From: Anaerolineales bacterium
GTDB lineage: Bacteria > Chloroflexota > Anaerolineae > 4572-78 > J111
Reading direction: 5' to 3'
NCBI GenBank assembly: GCA_015075405.1
Contig: JABTUK010000005.1
Coordinates: 937,747-1,001,746, forward strand
DNA: 64,000 bases
The notes under the pieces were generated by a model. It had not been told where the DNA came from, ran no database searches, and saw nothing but the letters and a program-made list of their open reading frames with translations. The position numbers were made by a program, and so were the translations under genes. Positions 1-8,858 of this stretch are shown here, one piece after another (the first letter of the stretch is position 1; every line of letters begins with the position of its first letter).

Positions 1-318
1 GAGGGGTTGTGGCTGGATATAAATACAGCTATTCCCTGTGGCTTAATTATTAATGAATTGGTTTCAAATGCGCTCAAGCACGCCTTTGTAGGCAGGCAAA
101 CTGGCTCTATCAGCCTAAAGGCGCAGTGGTTGGGTGATAATCTGGTTTTGCAAGTGAGGGATGATGGTATTGGCCTGCCTGAAAGCCTGGACTTTCGCCA
201 GACCACATCGTTGGGGCTGCAACTGGTCAACATGCTTACCCAACAACTCAAAGGGCAACTTCAATGGGAGCGGCAAAATGGCGCCACTTTCACGCTTTCT
301 TTCACTCGGCCCAAATAG
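1..318 (+). CDS. Sensor histidine kinase, C-terminal ATPase domain (partial)
   Basis: The gene enters from the left edge; only about the last 105 residues are present. The segment is a HATPase_c domain: the N-box reads NELVSNALKHAF and the G1 box DDGIGLP, followed by a GLQLV G2 region. The phrase IPCGLIINELVSNALKHAF is typical of HisKA_2/HWE-type kinases, which usually have PAS or GAF input domains and feed stand-alone regulators. The next gene, 66 bases downstream, is a response regulator, so the two probably form a two-component pair. The input domains and the phosphorylated histidine lie outside the window. The first in-frame TTG at base 7 is not a true start. Confidence 0.9.
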   Translation, partial: EGLWLDINTAIPCGLIINELVSNALKHAFVGRQTGSISLKAQWLGDNLVLQVRDDGIGLPESLDFRQTTSLGLQLVNMLTQQLKGQLQWERQNGATFTLSFTRPK

Positions 319-384
319 CGCTCCCCAAATTAGGCTCATTCTAAAATCTTGTTGCTGCTCGGCTATCGGGGGGAAGGATTAACA

Positions 385-1086
385 ATGCTAAATAGCCAGA
401 TTATGGTGGTTGAAGATGAGATAGTGGTGGCCCGAAACATTGAAATGCGGTTGAAAAGTTTAGGCTATCAGGACCCGATAGTGGCTTTTTCCGGCCAGGA
501 AGCGGTACAAAAAGCCGGCGAAGCAGCCGTGGACCTGATTTTAATGGATATTCGTTTGGGAAGCGGGATTGACGGTGTGGAGGCAGCCGAAACGATCCGC
601 TCTCGTTTTGACCTGCCCATTATTTTTCTGACTGCTTATACCGACGAAGTGACTTTGCAGCGAGTCAAGAAAAGCGAACCGTACGGTTATATTCGCAAAC
701 CGTTTCAGGTTATAGATTTACAAATTGCCATCGAAATGGCTTTAAATCGGCGTCAGGCCGAAATTGAACAGAAAAAGCTGATTGCGAAGCTGCAAGAGGC
801 TTTGGACACCCTCAAAACCCTTAGCGGTATCATCCCCATCTGCTCTTCTTGCAAAAAAATCCGCGATGAAGATGGCCAATGGTGGCCGCTGGAAATTTAC
901 ATCCACGACCATACCAACGCCGATTTTAGTCACGGGCTTTGCCCTGACTGCTTTGCCAGGCTCTACCCAGGCTTTGATTATCAAAAACCACTTACCCCTC
1001 ATGTCATTTCGAGGCTGAAAGCCGAGAAATCTCTGGGGCCATTGGTTGCAAACTCAGATTTTGGAGATTTCTCGCCCCCTGCGTAA
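385..1086 (+). CDS. Response regulator with C-terminal Cys4 zinc-ribbon-like domain
   Basis: Residues 5-125 are a CheY-like receiver with phospho-acceptor Asp55, the switch Thr in FLTAY and Lys105 in RKPF. A short coiled linker (about 126-147) leads to a domain with CSSC (153-156) and CPDC (186-189), the four-cysteine module often found behind receivers and PAS domains in environmental bacteria. No DNA-binding domain is present, so the output is probably protein contact. ATG 385 is preferred over an upstream TTG because GGGAAGGA lies just before it. Residues 206-233 are encoded by a dispersed palindromic repeat that starts at base 1000, so the natural C-terminus was probably near the YPGF motif (residues 194-197). 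It probably partners the kinase ending at 318. Confidence 0.9.
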   Translation: MLNSQIMVVEDEIVVARNIEMRLKSLGYQDPIVAFSGQEAVQKAGEAAVDLILMDIRLGSGIDGVEAAETIRSRFDLPIIFLTAYTDEVTLQRVKKSEPYGYIRKPFQVIDLQIAIEMALNRRQAEIEQKKLIAKLQEALDTLKTLSGIIPICSSCKKIRDEDGQWWPLEIYIHDHTNADFSHGLCPDCFARLYPGFDYQKPLTPHVISRLKAEKSLGPLVANSDFGDFSPPA

Positions 1087-1106
1087 GGTGTCGCTCGAAA
1101 CCTGGC
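1000..1106. repeat. Dispersed palindromic repeat, family B, copy 1 (captured in a CDS)
   Basis: Starts with CATGTCATTTCGAGG, continues with GAGAAATCTC and later GGAGATTTCTC, and decays at its right end (TCGCTCGAAA). The same order of blocks is seen at 32665-32758 and 40586-40678. Here the left part is read as codons 206-233 of the response regulator, including its stop. Confidence 0.75.
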
Positions 1107-1112
1107 CGAGCG

Positions 1113-1150
1113 AAAAAAAGGCCGGCGCTATTCCAGCACCGGCCTTTTCT
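1113..1150. terminator. Bidirectional intrinsic terminator
   Basis: The arms AAAAGGCCGG (1116-1125) and CCGGCCTTTT (1139-1148) form a ten-pair stem with A-rich and T-rich flanks. It lies between two convergent genes, the response regulator ending at 1086 and the lipoprotein ending at 1157, and can serve both strands. Confidence 0.85.
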
Positions 1151-1156
1151 TGTTAC

Positions 1157-3670
1157 TTACCGCCAGCTCAACACTCGTTCATCTACAAAATTGTAGGTAA
1201 TCTCAAGCTGGTCATTGATCTCCTCTGAGAATAAAGGATGTTGATCCGAGCCATCGGCGTTCATCACCCAAATTTCCCAGCGGCCGGTGCGGTCGGTTAG
1301 AAAAGCAATTTGCGCCGCATCGGGCGACCAGGCCGGGGCGACATTGTTCCAGGTTTTGTCGTTGCCGGGCTGGGCTGTTTCCCACAGCGGCGTCTCGGTC
1401 AATTGAACCCGGCCTGTGCCATTGGCATTGAGCCGGAAGATATTCCAGCCCGACCCGCCACCCTGCTGGCCGAGCGTGACCGCCAGATAGCGGCCATCCG
1501 GCGAGAAGACTGGCGATCCGTCGTTGATTTCGTCGGTAATAGGTTGGCGGTAATCCCGGTTGACATCCACCTCCAGTAGCCCGCGCCCGCCGTCGGAGAC
1601 GATGCGCCAGGGCTGGCCAGGGTCCCAGGCCGGGCGGAAGGCGTAAGTGCCGCCGTCCACATCTTTAAACTTATCATCGGTCAGGTTAACCACCCGCAGC
1701 CCCCAGTGAGGGTCGGGCGGCAGTTTCCAGCACACTTGCGGACCGCCGCTGCCAAACGATACTTTGAAATCAGTGGCGTTGCGGGGCGGGCGCGGCGGCT
1801 GTTTGCCCTCGCCCACCGGGAAACACTCGGTTTTTGGCTCAAGGCGGCCGCCGGTTTGAAAATTAAAGATAAGCTGCGAGCCATCCGGCGACCAATCCGG
1901 GCCTTTGGCCTGCTTGACAAACCCCTGTACCTCGCGTTCGTTGCTGCCATCAAGATTGATGACCCAGACCGACCCGGTTTCCCCTTGCCAGCGGGTGAAG
2001 GCGACCTTCTGTCCATCCGGCGAAAGCACCGGGTCAATCCCGCTGGTCAGACGACGCAAGCCGCTGCCATCAAGGTTGATAACCATAATATCGCCGCCGC
2101 TGGAGCGTTGGAACACAAGATGCGGCTGTGGGTTGGCCGGGGTCAAGGGCTTGGCGGCGGGCTGTGAAGCAGAGGCCACCTCTGCTGCTGGCGGTAGTTC
2201 GGGTGCGGCCGGCATATCGGCCCAGCGTCTACCCGGTACCAGGAAATTAATCGGTGCCCAGGCAACCTCGCCAGTGGGGATGGGTTTTACCATAACCCAG
2301 CTCCGACTTTCGTCCAGTCCCAATACCCGGACTAGACTTCGGATAGCCAGTACACCTACCGCATCATGGAAAATGCCCGGCCCGCTGCGCACCTCAACAG
2401 CGTTGCTTTCGACCCAGGCGGTATTGACCTGGGGCGCATTTTCCAATGAACCTTCAATTTGCAAATCGTTCAAAGCTACCCAGCCGACACTGGCGCTGGT
2501 CGGGTTGACCAGCACCCATTGACCGCTTGGGTCCACGGCCAGCAGGGGAATGACTTCGTCGCTGAGCCGCAGGTTATCAATAGGGGCGTAATCTGTGCTC
2601 GGCCCCGGACGCACCTCGACCGGGTCGTGCGTGATTTTGGCCTTAGCCACCGCTCCCAGGTTGCCAATGGCTGGAGCGGGATTCGAGGCTGGCTCGGCGG
2701 GTACGACCATCGCTGCCGGCTGCGCCGAGTTTTCTGCTACGGGCACACTGGCCTGGCTCAACTCGGCGGCCGGAACGACAGGCGCATTCGCTACCGAACC
2801 AGAGAGAGCAAGGTAAGTCAACGACACCCAGCCGCGTTGTTTATTGGCCGTTTCCACCAGCGCCCAATCTTTACGCGGGTTGAGGGCCAGAACGTTCACT
2901 TCATCGTCACGAGCCAGGGTAACGATGCGGGCGTAGCTGGCCCCCGGCCCCTGGCGCATATTCAAGCCATCATTGTTAACTTTAGCTGTTGTCACCGGCG
3001 TTAGATTGGCCGATAAAACGGGTTCGCTGCTGGCCGCCGGAGCGGCGCTCTCGGTTGAGGGTGCAGGTGCGGCGGCGCTTTGCGCCAGGGCTGCAATTGG
3101 ATTGGGCGGCAGGACCGGCGCTTTGTCTAACGACCCAACCACCCGCAGCCCGCTCACCGGCAGCCAGCCGGGCGACAGGGAGGCGTCAACTACATAGACC
3201 CAATCACCGCCGGAGTTTTTGCCCAAAATGCCAAAAACACTGCCGGGTTCAATCGAAGTGACCGAACCATAATTGGCGCCCGGCCCCTGGCGAATGGCTA
3301 AATCTGGAGCGATGGTAATGCCCGTCGCCACAATAGAAAATTGACTCAGCGCATTGCTGACTACAGCGGCAGCGAGGTCGGTAGCCACGCCGCTGGTCGC
3401 AGCCGTAGACGGCGCGGCTGTAGCGGTTGGTTCAACCGGCTCGGCGGCCGGGGTTGAAATACCAATCCCGGCCGCTGCCACGGTCGGCTCAACCTGTAAG
3501 GTAGCCCTGGGAAAAGGAGTCGGCGAGGCCGCAGCCGCTTCAACGGCGGCGGTGGGCCACTTGGCCGGGTCGAGCGGTTCGAGATGGGCTGCCTCCTCAT
3601 GGGCGCAGCCGGTGATGAGCAAGGTTAGGGTTAGAATTGGCAAAAAAAGCCAGAGTTGTTTTTTTATCAT
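1157..3670 (-). CDS. Lipoprotein with four SH3b repeats and a C-terminal TolB-like beta-propeller
   Basis: 837 residues. The N-terminus is a lipoprotein signal peptide with lipobox LITGC (Cys22). After a Pro/Ala/Thr-rich linker come four bacterial SH3 repeats, each with an R(Q/P/S)GP core (RQGPGANY, RQGPGASY, RPGPSTDY, RSGPGIFH), spanning about residues 110-480. From about 515 to the end are PD40/WD40-like blades with the recurring phrases SPDG and INLDGS. Such blades occur in TolB and in surface proteins that bind glycans or peptides; SH3b repeats commonly bind cell wall. It is probably anchored outside the membrane, with an unknown ligand. It follows the RND pump gene by 114 bases on the same strand but may be transcribed separately. 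The exact role is not identifiable. Confidence 0.88.
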   Translation of the reverse strand: MIKKQLWLFLPILTLTLLITGCAHEEAAHLEPLDPAKWPTAAVEAAAASPTPFPRATLQVEPTVAAAGIGISTPAAEPVEPTATAAPSTAATSGVATDLAAAVVSNALSQFSIVATGITIAPDLAIRQGPGANYGSVTSIEPGSVFGILGKNSGGDWVYVVDASLSPGWLPVSGLRVVGSLDKAPVLPPNPIAALAQSAAAPAPSTESAAPAASSEPVLSANLTPVTTAKVNNDGLNMRQGPGASYARIVTLARDDEVNVLALNPRKDWALVETANKQRGWVSLTYLALSGSVANAPVVPAAELSQASVPVAENSAQPAAMVVPAEPASNPAPAIGNLGAVAKAKITHDPVEVRPGPSTDYAPIDNLRLSDEVIPLLAVDPSGQWVLVNPTSASVGWVALNDLQIEGSLENAPQVNTAWVESNAVEVRSGPGIFHDAVGVLAIRSLVRVLGLDESRSWVMVKPIPTGEVAWAPINFLVPGRRWADMPAAPELPPAAEVASASQPAAKPLTPANPQPHLVFQRSSGGDIMVINLDGSGLRRLTSGIDPVLSPDGQKVAFTRWQGETGSVWVINLDGSNEREVQGFVKQAKGPDWSPDGSQLIFNFQTGGRLEPKTECFPVGEGKQPPRPPRNATDFKVSFGSGGPQVCWKLPPDPHWGLRVVNLTDDKFKDVDGGTYAFRPAWDPGQPWRIVSDGGRGLLEVDVNRDYRQPITDEINDGSPVFSPDGRYLAVTLGQQGGGSGWNIFRLNANGTGRVQLTETPLWETAQPGNDKTWNNVAPAWSPDAAQIAFLTDRTGRWEIWVMNADGSDQHPLFSEEINDQLEITYNFVDERVLSWR

Positions 3671-3704
3671 GGGTGTAACTTTATACCCTTCTCAGATTCT
3701 GTTA

Positions 3705-3790
3705 TACCGGAGTCCAGAGGGATTCCTCCCTTCGGTCGGAATGACATGGAAGAATCATCGGAATGACATGGGATTGAGGGGTAGTCATTC
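3705..3790. repeat. Dispersed palindromic repeat, family B-like, degenerate copy at the RND stop codon
   Basis: Contains GGATTCCTCCCTTCGGTCGG followed by AATGACATGG, a second CGGAATGACATGG, and an inverted TCATTCCG that overlaps the RND stop codon (3785-3787). The block CTCCCTTCGGTCG with AATGACATG also occurs in the family B copy at 40586-40678. Confidence 0.6.
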
Positions 3791-6700
3791 CGGGTTGAGC
3801 GAGATGGCCGAACCGGACTGCGGGGCAGGCCGGCGCGGGGCGGGCGCTGGCTCGGACTGCGGCGCTCGCTCTTGTTCCTCGGCCAACGGCGTTTCGCTGG
3901 GTTGGCGCATCCCCAAAATTCGGCGGATGGTGCGGGTAGTAAAGCCGCCCGTGCCATCCAGGAAGGTGTAAACCACCGGCACGATAATCAGGGTCAGCAG
4001 GGTCGAAGATATGTTACCACCAATAACTACGGCTGCCAGCGGAGCACGGGTTTCGGCCCCGGCGCTGGCCCCAATCAGCAGCGGCAGCAGAGCAAACACG
4101 ATGGCCGCCGTAGTCATGATAATGGGGCGCAAGCGCAGGCGGCCCGACTCGACCAGGGCCTCTTTACGGCTATAGCCTCGTTCGGTCCGCAAGACATTGG
4201 TAAAGTCAATCAGCAGGATGGCGTTTTTCGTGACCACCCCCATTAGCAGGATGATGCCCAACAACGAGAAGATATTGACGGTGTTGCCGGTCAACCACAA
4301 CCCGCCAAATGCGCCGACCAGCGTCACCGGCAGCGAAAACATAATGGCCAGGGGGTGCAGCCAGCTTTGGAACAAGGCCACCAGCAGCATGTAGATGAGC
4401 ACAATCCCCAACACGATGGATTGGCCTAGCTGGGCAAAGGACTCGCGCTGTGACTCTGACTCACCGATAAACCTGAAGGCATAACCCGGCGGAAAATCAA
4501 CCTGGGCATTAATCGCCGTTTCGATGTCATTGGTCACATCCCCGGCGGCTCGCTCGGTGACGCCGCTACCTACAGTCAGCACGCGCTGCCGGTCGGCGCG
4601 GGTGATCAACGCGGGAGCTTGGGTGCGTTCCACTCGGGCCACCTGGCTTAAAAGAACCGCCTGACCCTGACGATAGCCCAACGGCAGTTCTAGCAATTGC
4701 GACAAATCCTGGCGGGTGTCTTCAGTTACCCGCAGGGTGATGTCAATCTCGTTGCCGTCGGGCGGGTTGAATTGGCCCACTGTGCTGCCGCTGAGCGCGG
4801 TGCGCAGGGTGGTCGCTACCTGGGCGGGAGATAGCCCCAGGTCCAGGGCGCGGTCACGGTTGACAATAAGCTGGGCTTCGGTGGCGCGGGCGGCGTCGGT
4901 ATTGCGCACGTCTACCGTACCGGGCACGGTCTTGATGACGGCCTCTACCTGGTTAGCCAGGGTAATCAACTGATTCTGGTCGGCCCCGGAAATTTGGACC
5001 TGGATTGGACTGCCGCCACCCCCGCCCCCGCCGGAGTTCAGGGTGACAGCTACGTTGGCGTCGGGGACTTTTTGCAACAACTCGCGCAGGGTGTCGGCAA
5101 TTTGAACATTGGTGCGGGTGCGTTCAGTTTTGTCAACCAGACGTAGGTCAATAGTGGCCGAGTTTGAACCCGAACCGCCGCCGCCGCCAAAAAAGTCGCC
5201 GCCGCCGCGCGAACCAATCCGGGTGAGGATGGTCACGGCTTCGCCGGTGGTCTCGGTCAGAATGATGCGTTCAGCCAGAACGGCGGCGCGATCGGTGGCG
5301 GCCAGGTTGGTGCCCGGCGGCATCAGCAGGTTGATCTGGATTTGACCATCATCTTCCTGCGGGAAAAATTCGCTGCCGACAAACCCGCCGATGACGAGGT
5401 AAATGCCGCCGGCCAGAGCGACAAGGGCAATGATCAACGCCAGTAGTTGGGTAAAGAAATTGCGCAAAAAGAAACGTAACGTTAGGGCATAAAAATTCGA
5501 GAGGGCGTCGAAACCGGCTTCCCACAGCCGGACAAAGCCGTGCCAGAGCCATGTCACCGGCAGCAACAGGTAATGGAAAACTTTACCCAGACCGCGAGGC
5601 GGTTCCTCCGGCTGGCTCTCATCTTTCATCCAAAAGGCCGCCAGCATGGGGGTCAGGGTAAAGGCCACAAAGAGCGAAGCCAGGGTGGTGACGGCAATGG
5701 TGATACCATAGGAGTAAAAGAATTGGCCGATGATGCCGGAGGTAAAGGCCACCGGCACATAAATGACCACGTCTACCAGGGTGATGGTGATGGCTGCCAG
5801 CCCAATTTCAGAGCGGCCGTCAACAGCGGCCTGTCGGGGCGGTTTTTTCATTTTCAGGTGGCGCTCGATGTTTTCAATCACCACAATCGAGTCGTCCACC
5901 AGGATACCGATGACCAGGGTCAAAGCCAGCAGGGTTAACTGGTTAAGGCTGAAACCGAGCATCCACATGACCAGAAAAGCGGTCATGATACAAGTCGGGA
6001 TAGCCAGCAGGACGATAAAGGTGCTGCGGATGGTGTGCAGAAAGACCAGCATCACCAGGCCGGTAATGAGAATGGCCAGAATCAAATCTTCTTGCACCGC
6101 AGCCACCGAGTCACGGATAAATTCAGAGCCGTCCAGCACCACCGTTAATTCAGCCCCGGCCGGCAGGTCTTCCCGAAACTCCTCGATGACCCGCTGCACG
6201 TTGTCGGCGACCTCAACGGTGTTCGAGTCGCTGGTTTTGGTGACATTGATACTGACCGCATCCAGCCCGTTGAACCGCAAAATCTGTTCCAGGTCTTTCA
6301 AACCCTCTTTAACCGTGGCCACATCGCGCAGGTAAACCAGGCTGCCTTCTTCATCTTTGACGACAATATTTTCAATTTCTTCGATGGTTTGAAATTCACC
6401 CACCGAGCGGATGGAGGTTTTCAACCGGCCTTCATCCAGCGAGCCGGCCGGGAAGGTGACGTTATTGGCCGAAACTGCCTGTTGAATGGCGCTAAAAGGC
6501 AGGCTGTAGGCCGACAGCTTGGCCGGATCAGCCTGGATTTGGACCTCGCGCTCGCGCCCACCCGAAACGCTAACCGAGGCCACTCCGTCAATCGCCTGCA
6601 AACGGGATTTGAGGTCTTCGTCGGCGATATCAAACAGGATTTCCTGGCTCTGCGGGCCGTTTAAGGTGGCAACCATAATCGGGATGGCGTTGATATCGGC

Positions 6701-7090
6701 CTTGATAATGGTCGGGTCTTCGGCTTCTGCGGGTAACTGGTTGCGGACAGTAGCCACCTGGCGTTCCACGTCAATGGCGGCCTGGTTGCCATCCACCCCT
6801 TCGACAAAGGCAATGGTCACCGTGCCCAGCCCTTCGGTGGAGCGGGAGGTCAATTCGTCAATCCCGGAAATCCCGGCGACGGCGTCTTCAATCGGTTTGA
6901 CCACCAAATCCTCCACGTCTTCGGGGGAAGCGCCGGGGAAAACTGTGACGATGGTCACAAACGGAAAGTCAACTTTGGGAAACCGGTCAAGCTGCATAAA
7001 GGTAAAGGCGCGGTAGCCCAGGACCACCAAAGCCAGAATAATCATCAGCATGGTCAGCGGCCGGTTAATGGATAATCTTGTTAAACCCAT
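3785..7090 (-). CDS. RND-family efflux pump inner-membrane transporter (HAE1/AcrB type)
   Basis: 1101 residues, close to the usual RND size. The order is TM1 (about 12-30), a first porter loop, TM2-6, a second large loop, and TM8-12. The proton-relay Asp pair is present in GILVDDSIVVIEN and the partner lysine in MGVVTKNAILL, so it should be active. The second loop carries two unusual glycine runs (GGGDFFGGGGGSGS and SGGGGGGGSP). The C-terminus ends in a Pro/Arg/Glu-rich tail of about 45 residues. The gene follows the membrane-fusion adaptor (start 8652) and the MarR regulator in one leftward operon, so export of a toxic compound under MarR control is likely. No TolC-like outer-membrane gene is in the window, consistent with a cell without a classical outer membrane. 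The last codon and stop overlap a repeat. Confidence 0.95.
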   Translation of the reverse strand: MGLTRLSINRPLTMLMIILALVVLGYRAFTFMQLDRFPKVDFPFVTIVTVFPGASPEDVEDLVVKPIEDAVAGISGIDELTSRSTEGLGTVTIAFVEGVDGNQAAIDVERQVATVRNQLPAEAEDPTIIKADINAIPIMVATLNGPQSQEILFDIADEDLKSRLQAIDGVASVSVSGGREREVQIQADPAKLSAYSLPFSAIQQAVSANNVTFPAGSLDEGRLKTSIRSVGEFQTIEEIENIVVKDEEGSLVYLRDVATVKEGLKDLEQILRFNGLDAVSINVTKTSDSNTVEVADNVQRVIEEFREDLPAGAELTVVLDGSEFIRDSVAAVQEDLILAILITGLVMLVFLHTIRSTFIVLLAIPTCIMTAFLVMWMLGFSLNQLTLLALTLVIGILVDDSIVVIENIERHLKMKKPPRQAAVDGRSEIGLAAITITLVDVVIYVPVAFTSGIIGQFFYSYGITIAVTTLASLFVAFTLTPMLAAFWMKDESQPEEPPRGLGKVFHYLLLPVTWLWHGFVRLWEAGFDALSNFYALTLRFFLRNFFTQLLALIIALVALAGGIYLVIGGFVGSEFFPQEDDGQIQINLLMPPGTNLAATDRAAVLAERIILTETTGEAVTILTRIGSRGGGDFFGGGGGSGSNSATIDLRLVDKTERTRTNVQIADTLRELLQKVPDANVAVTLNSGGGGGGGSPIQVQISGADQNQLITLANQVEAVIKTVPGTVDVRNTDAARATEAQLIVNRDRALDLGLSPAQVATTLRTALSGSTVGQFNPPDGNEIDITLRVTEDTRQDLSQLLELPLGYRQGQAVLLSQVARVERTQAPALITRADRQRVLTVGSGVTERAAGDVTNDIETAINAQVDFPPGYAFRFIGESESQRESFAQLGQSIVLGIVLIYMLLVALFQSWLHPLAIMFSLPVTLVGAFGGLWLTGNTVNIFSLLGIILLMGVVTKNAILLIDFTNVLRTERGYSRKEALVESGRLRLRPIIMTTAAIVFALLPLLIGASAGAETRAPLAAVVIGGNISSTLLTLIIVPVVYTFLDGTGGFTTRTIRRILGMRQPSETPLAEEQERAPQSEPAPAPRRPAPQSGSAISLNPE

Positions 7091-7104
7091 AAAATTGTCC
7101 TTGT

Positions 7105-7242
7105 GCGTTTAACGTTCCACGTTCAAACGTTGAACGTATTTACTCACCTTGTCCACCTTGTTCCAAACTGACGCGCAGCGTGGGAAGAAGGTGGTAAATT
7201 TGGGGCTTATTACGTTTAACGTTTAACGTTCAAACGTATAAC
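7105..7242. repeat. Pair of AACGTT-rich repeats between pump and adaptor genes
   Basis: Bases 7105-7137 and 7212-7242 share GTTTAACGTT and CGTTCAAACGT and each is itself partly palindromic. They flank an ordinary-looking 74-base spacer inside the operon. The function is unknown; they could fold in the mRNA between the two genes. Confidence 0.45.
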
Positions 7243-7245
7243 TTA

Positions 7246-8652
7246 CTACTCGGCAGTGCCGGGTTCGTTGGTCATTTCCACTTTGGCCCCGTCGGTCAAG
7301 TTGGATTGACCGGCGGTGACCACAGTTTCGCCTTCTTTCAAGCCGGATAAAATCTCGATGTTGTCTTTATCAAACAGGCCGGTGGTAACTTCCCGCTGCT
7401 CGACGGTGTTGTTTGCCATGACTACAAAAACAGCCGGCTGGTCGTCAATGGTGGTGATAGACGTACGTGGGGCCAGCAGGGTATTGGGTTTTTCTTCGGC
7501 CAATAGGGAGACATTGGCGTACATGCCGCCGCGCAGCAACTCCATGCCCTTGGTGGGGGTTATTTTGACCTCAAACGTGCGGGTATCTCGATTGGCCTGG
7601 GGGGCAACACTGATTACCTGGCCCGGAAAATCCTGGCCGGGGTAAGCGGTAATCTGCATGGCCGCGCTTTGGCCTTTTTCAATTTGACCAATCCGGCTTT
7701 CGGGCACATTCACCACCACTTCAACCGCTTTGGAAATGAAGACAGCAATGACCGATTGAGGGCTAACCCGGCTGCCCCGGGTGATGTTGAGTTCAGCCAC
7801 CACGCCATCAAAGGGCGCTTTAATGACCACTTCGGCTAGTTGAATATTAGCCAATTCCAGAGCTGCCTCCGCTTGAGCAATCGCGGCGCGAGCGCCTTCA
7901 AAATCAATCTGGCGGTACGGCTGGAGGGTCAGCGCCAGTTGAAGTTCGGCCTGAGCCTGTTGCAGCATCAACGGGGCCAGTTGGGAATCACTGGGCGTGG
8001 TATCTAGATTGTAATTGGCCAGCGCATTTTGATAGGCAATCGTTGCCTGTTCCAGGGCAATGGCCTGGGGGGTCTGGCCCACATCGCCGGCCCAGGCAAT
8101 CTTGTCGTATTCGGTCTGCGCCGCTTTCAAGGCAGCTTCGGCGCGAGCCAGGTCGGCGGCGGCGCGGGTGCGCTCGTTATCATTCACCTGGGCCACATCA
8201 TTGACGGCGGCGCGGGCCAGTTCAACGGCGGCCTGGGCGGCGGCAATCTCTTCGGGCCGGGAGCCTAGTTCCATTTTGGCCAGGCTGAGTTTGGCTGTGG
8301 TTACGGCCACTTCGGCCTGTTTGACTTGCGCCAGATAGATGTCATCTTCAATGATGGCAATGGGGTCGCCGGCCTGGACTTCATCGCCTTCTTCGACCAA
8401 CACCGACTCGATCCGCCCGCTCGCGCCGGGCAGCAAGTCAATGCTGTCTTTGGCTTCGAGCGTGCCGGCATACTCCAGCACCAGGGCCATCTGGCCTCTT
8501 TGGGCTACGGCTACTTCGACCGGGATGATTTTTTCTTCTTCAGGGGGCGCTGCCTTAGCGATGGGTTGTTCAGCCTGAGCGCCGGCGCAGCCGGTAGTAA
8601 AGACGACAACCCCCAGCAGCAGGATTAACAAAAAAAGCATACTTCGTTTCAT
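7246..8652 (-). CDS. RND efflux membrane-fusion (HlyD-like) adaptor lipoprotein
   Basis: 468 residues. A lipoprotein signal (VVVFTTGC) anchors it. It has a split lipoyl/barrel-sandwich domain: the N-terminal half is GRIESVLVEEGDEVQAGDPI, and the second half follows the hairpin (APFDGVVAELNITRGSRV). Between them lies a long Ala-rich alpha-helical coiled coil (about 100-260). The beta-barrel and membrane-proximal regions follow (VNVPESRIGQIEKG, then LKEGETVVTAGQSNL). ATG 8652 is chosen because GGAGGT lies ten bases upstream; the longer TTG start at 8670 would sit upstream of that site. It links the RND pump, 155 bases downstream, to the outside. The 206 bases separating it from the marR gene contain a family A repeat. 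Confidence 0.93.
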   Translation of the reverse strand: MKRSMLFLLILLLGVVVFTTGCAGAQAEQPIAKAAPPEEEKIIPVEVAVAQRGQMALVLEYAGTLEAKDSIDLLPGASGRIESVLVEEGDEVQAGDPIAIIEDDIYLAQVKQAEVAVTTAKLSLAKMELGSRPEEIAAAQAAVELARAAVNDVAQVNDNERTRAAADLARAEAALKAAQTEYDKIAWAGDVGQTPQAIALEQATIAYQNALANYNLDTTPSDSQLAPLMLQQAQAELQLALTLQPYRQIDFEGARAAIAQAEAALELANIQLAEVVIKAPFDGVVAELNITRGSRVSPQSVIAVFISKAVEVVVNVPESRIGQIEKGQSAAMQITAYPGQDFPGQVISVAPQANRDTRTFEVKITPTKGMELLRGGMYANVSLLAEEKPNTLLAPRTSITTIDDQPAVFVVMANNTVEQREVTTGLFDKDNIEILSGLKEGETVVTAGQSNLTDGAKVEMTNEPGTAE

Positions 8653-8761
8653 AAAAAGATTGACCTCCAAGATAAAAACACGCGACGTGAAGATAATAGT
8701 ACAAATGTTCTATTGTGTCAATGGTCAGTCAATAACGACAAGCTTAAAGATTTTCAGGATA

Positions 8762-8857
8762 CTCAGTGGATCCAAATTTGAGGAGCCAGCACGCCCAGGT
8801 GCGGCTTGCGTTCGGCACGTAGACGTGCCTCACTCCTCGAAAATTGGATATACTGAT
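8762..8857. repeat. Dispersed inverted-repeat element, family A, copy 1
   Basis: About 96 bases. The left end CTCAGTGGATCCAAATTT is mirrored by AAAATTGGATATACTGAT at the right end. The core starts GAGGAGCCAGCACGC and ends GTGCCTCACTCCTCG; it matches the reverse complement of the core of the copy at 53897-53991. It begins one base after the MarR stop codon (8859-8861, minus strand), inside the operon. Confidence 0.85.
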
Positions 8858-8858
8858 A

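Noticed and set aside
5763..6335. Long plus-strand frame inside the RND gene, and similar ones at 1905-2522 and 3354-3971
   Set aside because: They lie wholly or mostly inside well-supported minus-strand genes, have no family features, and reflect high GC third positions.
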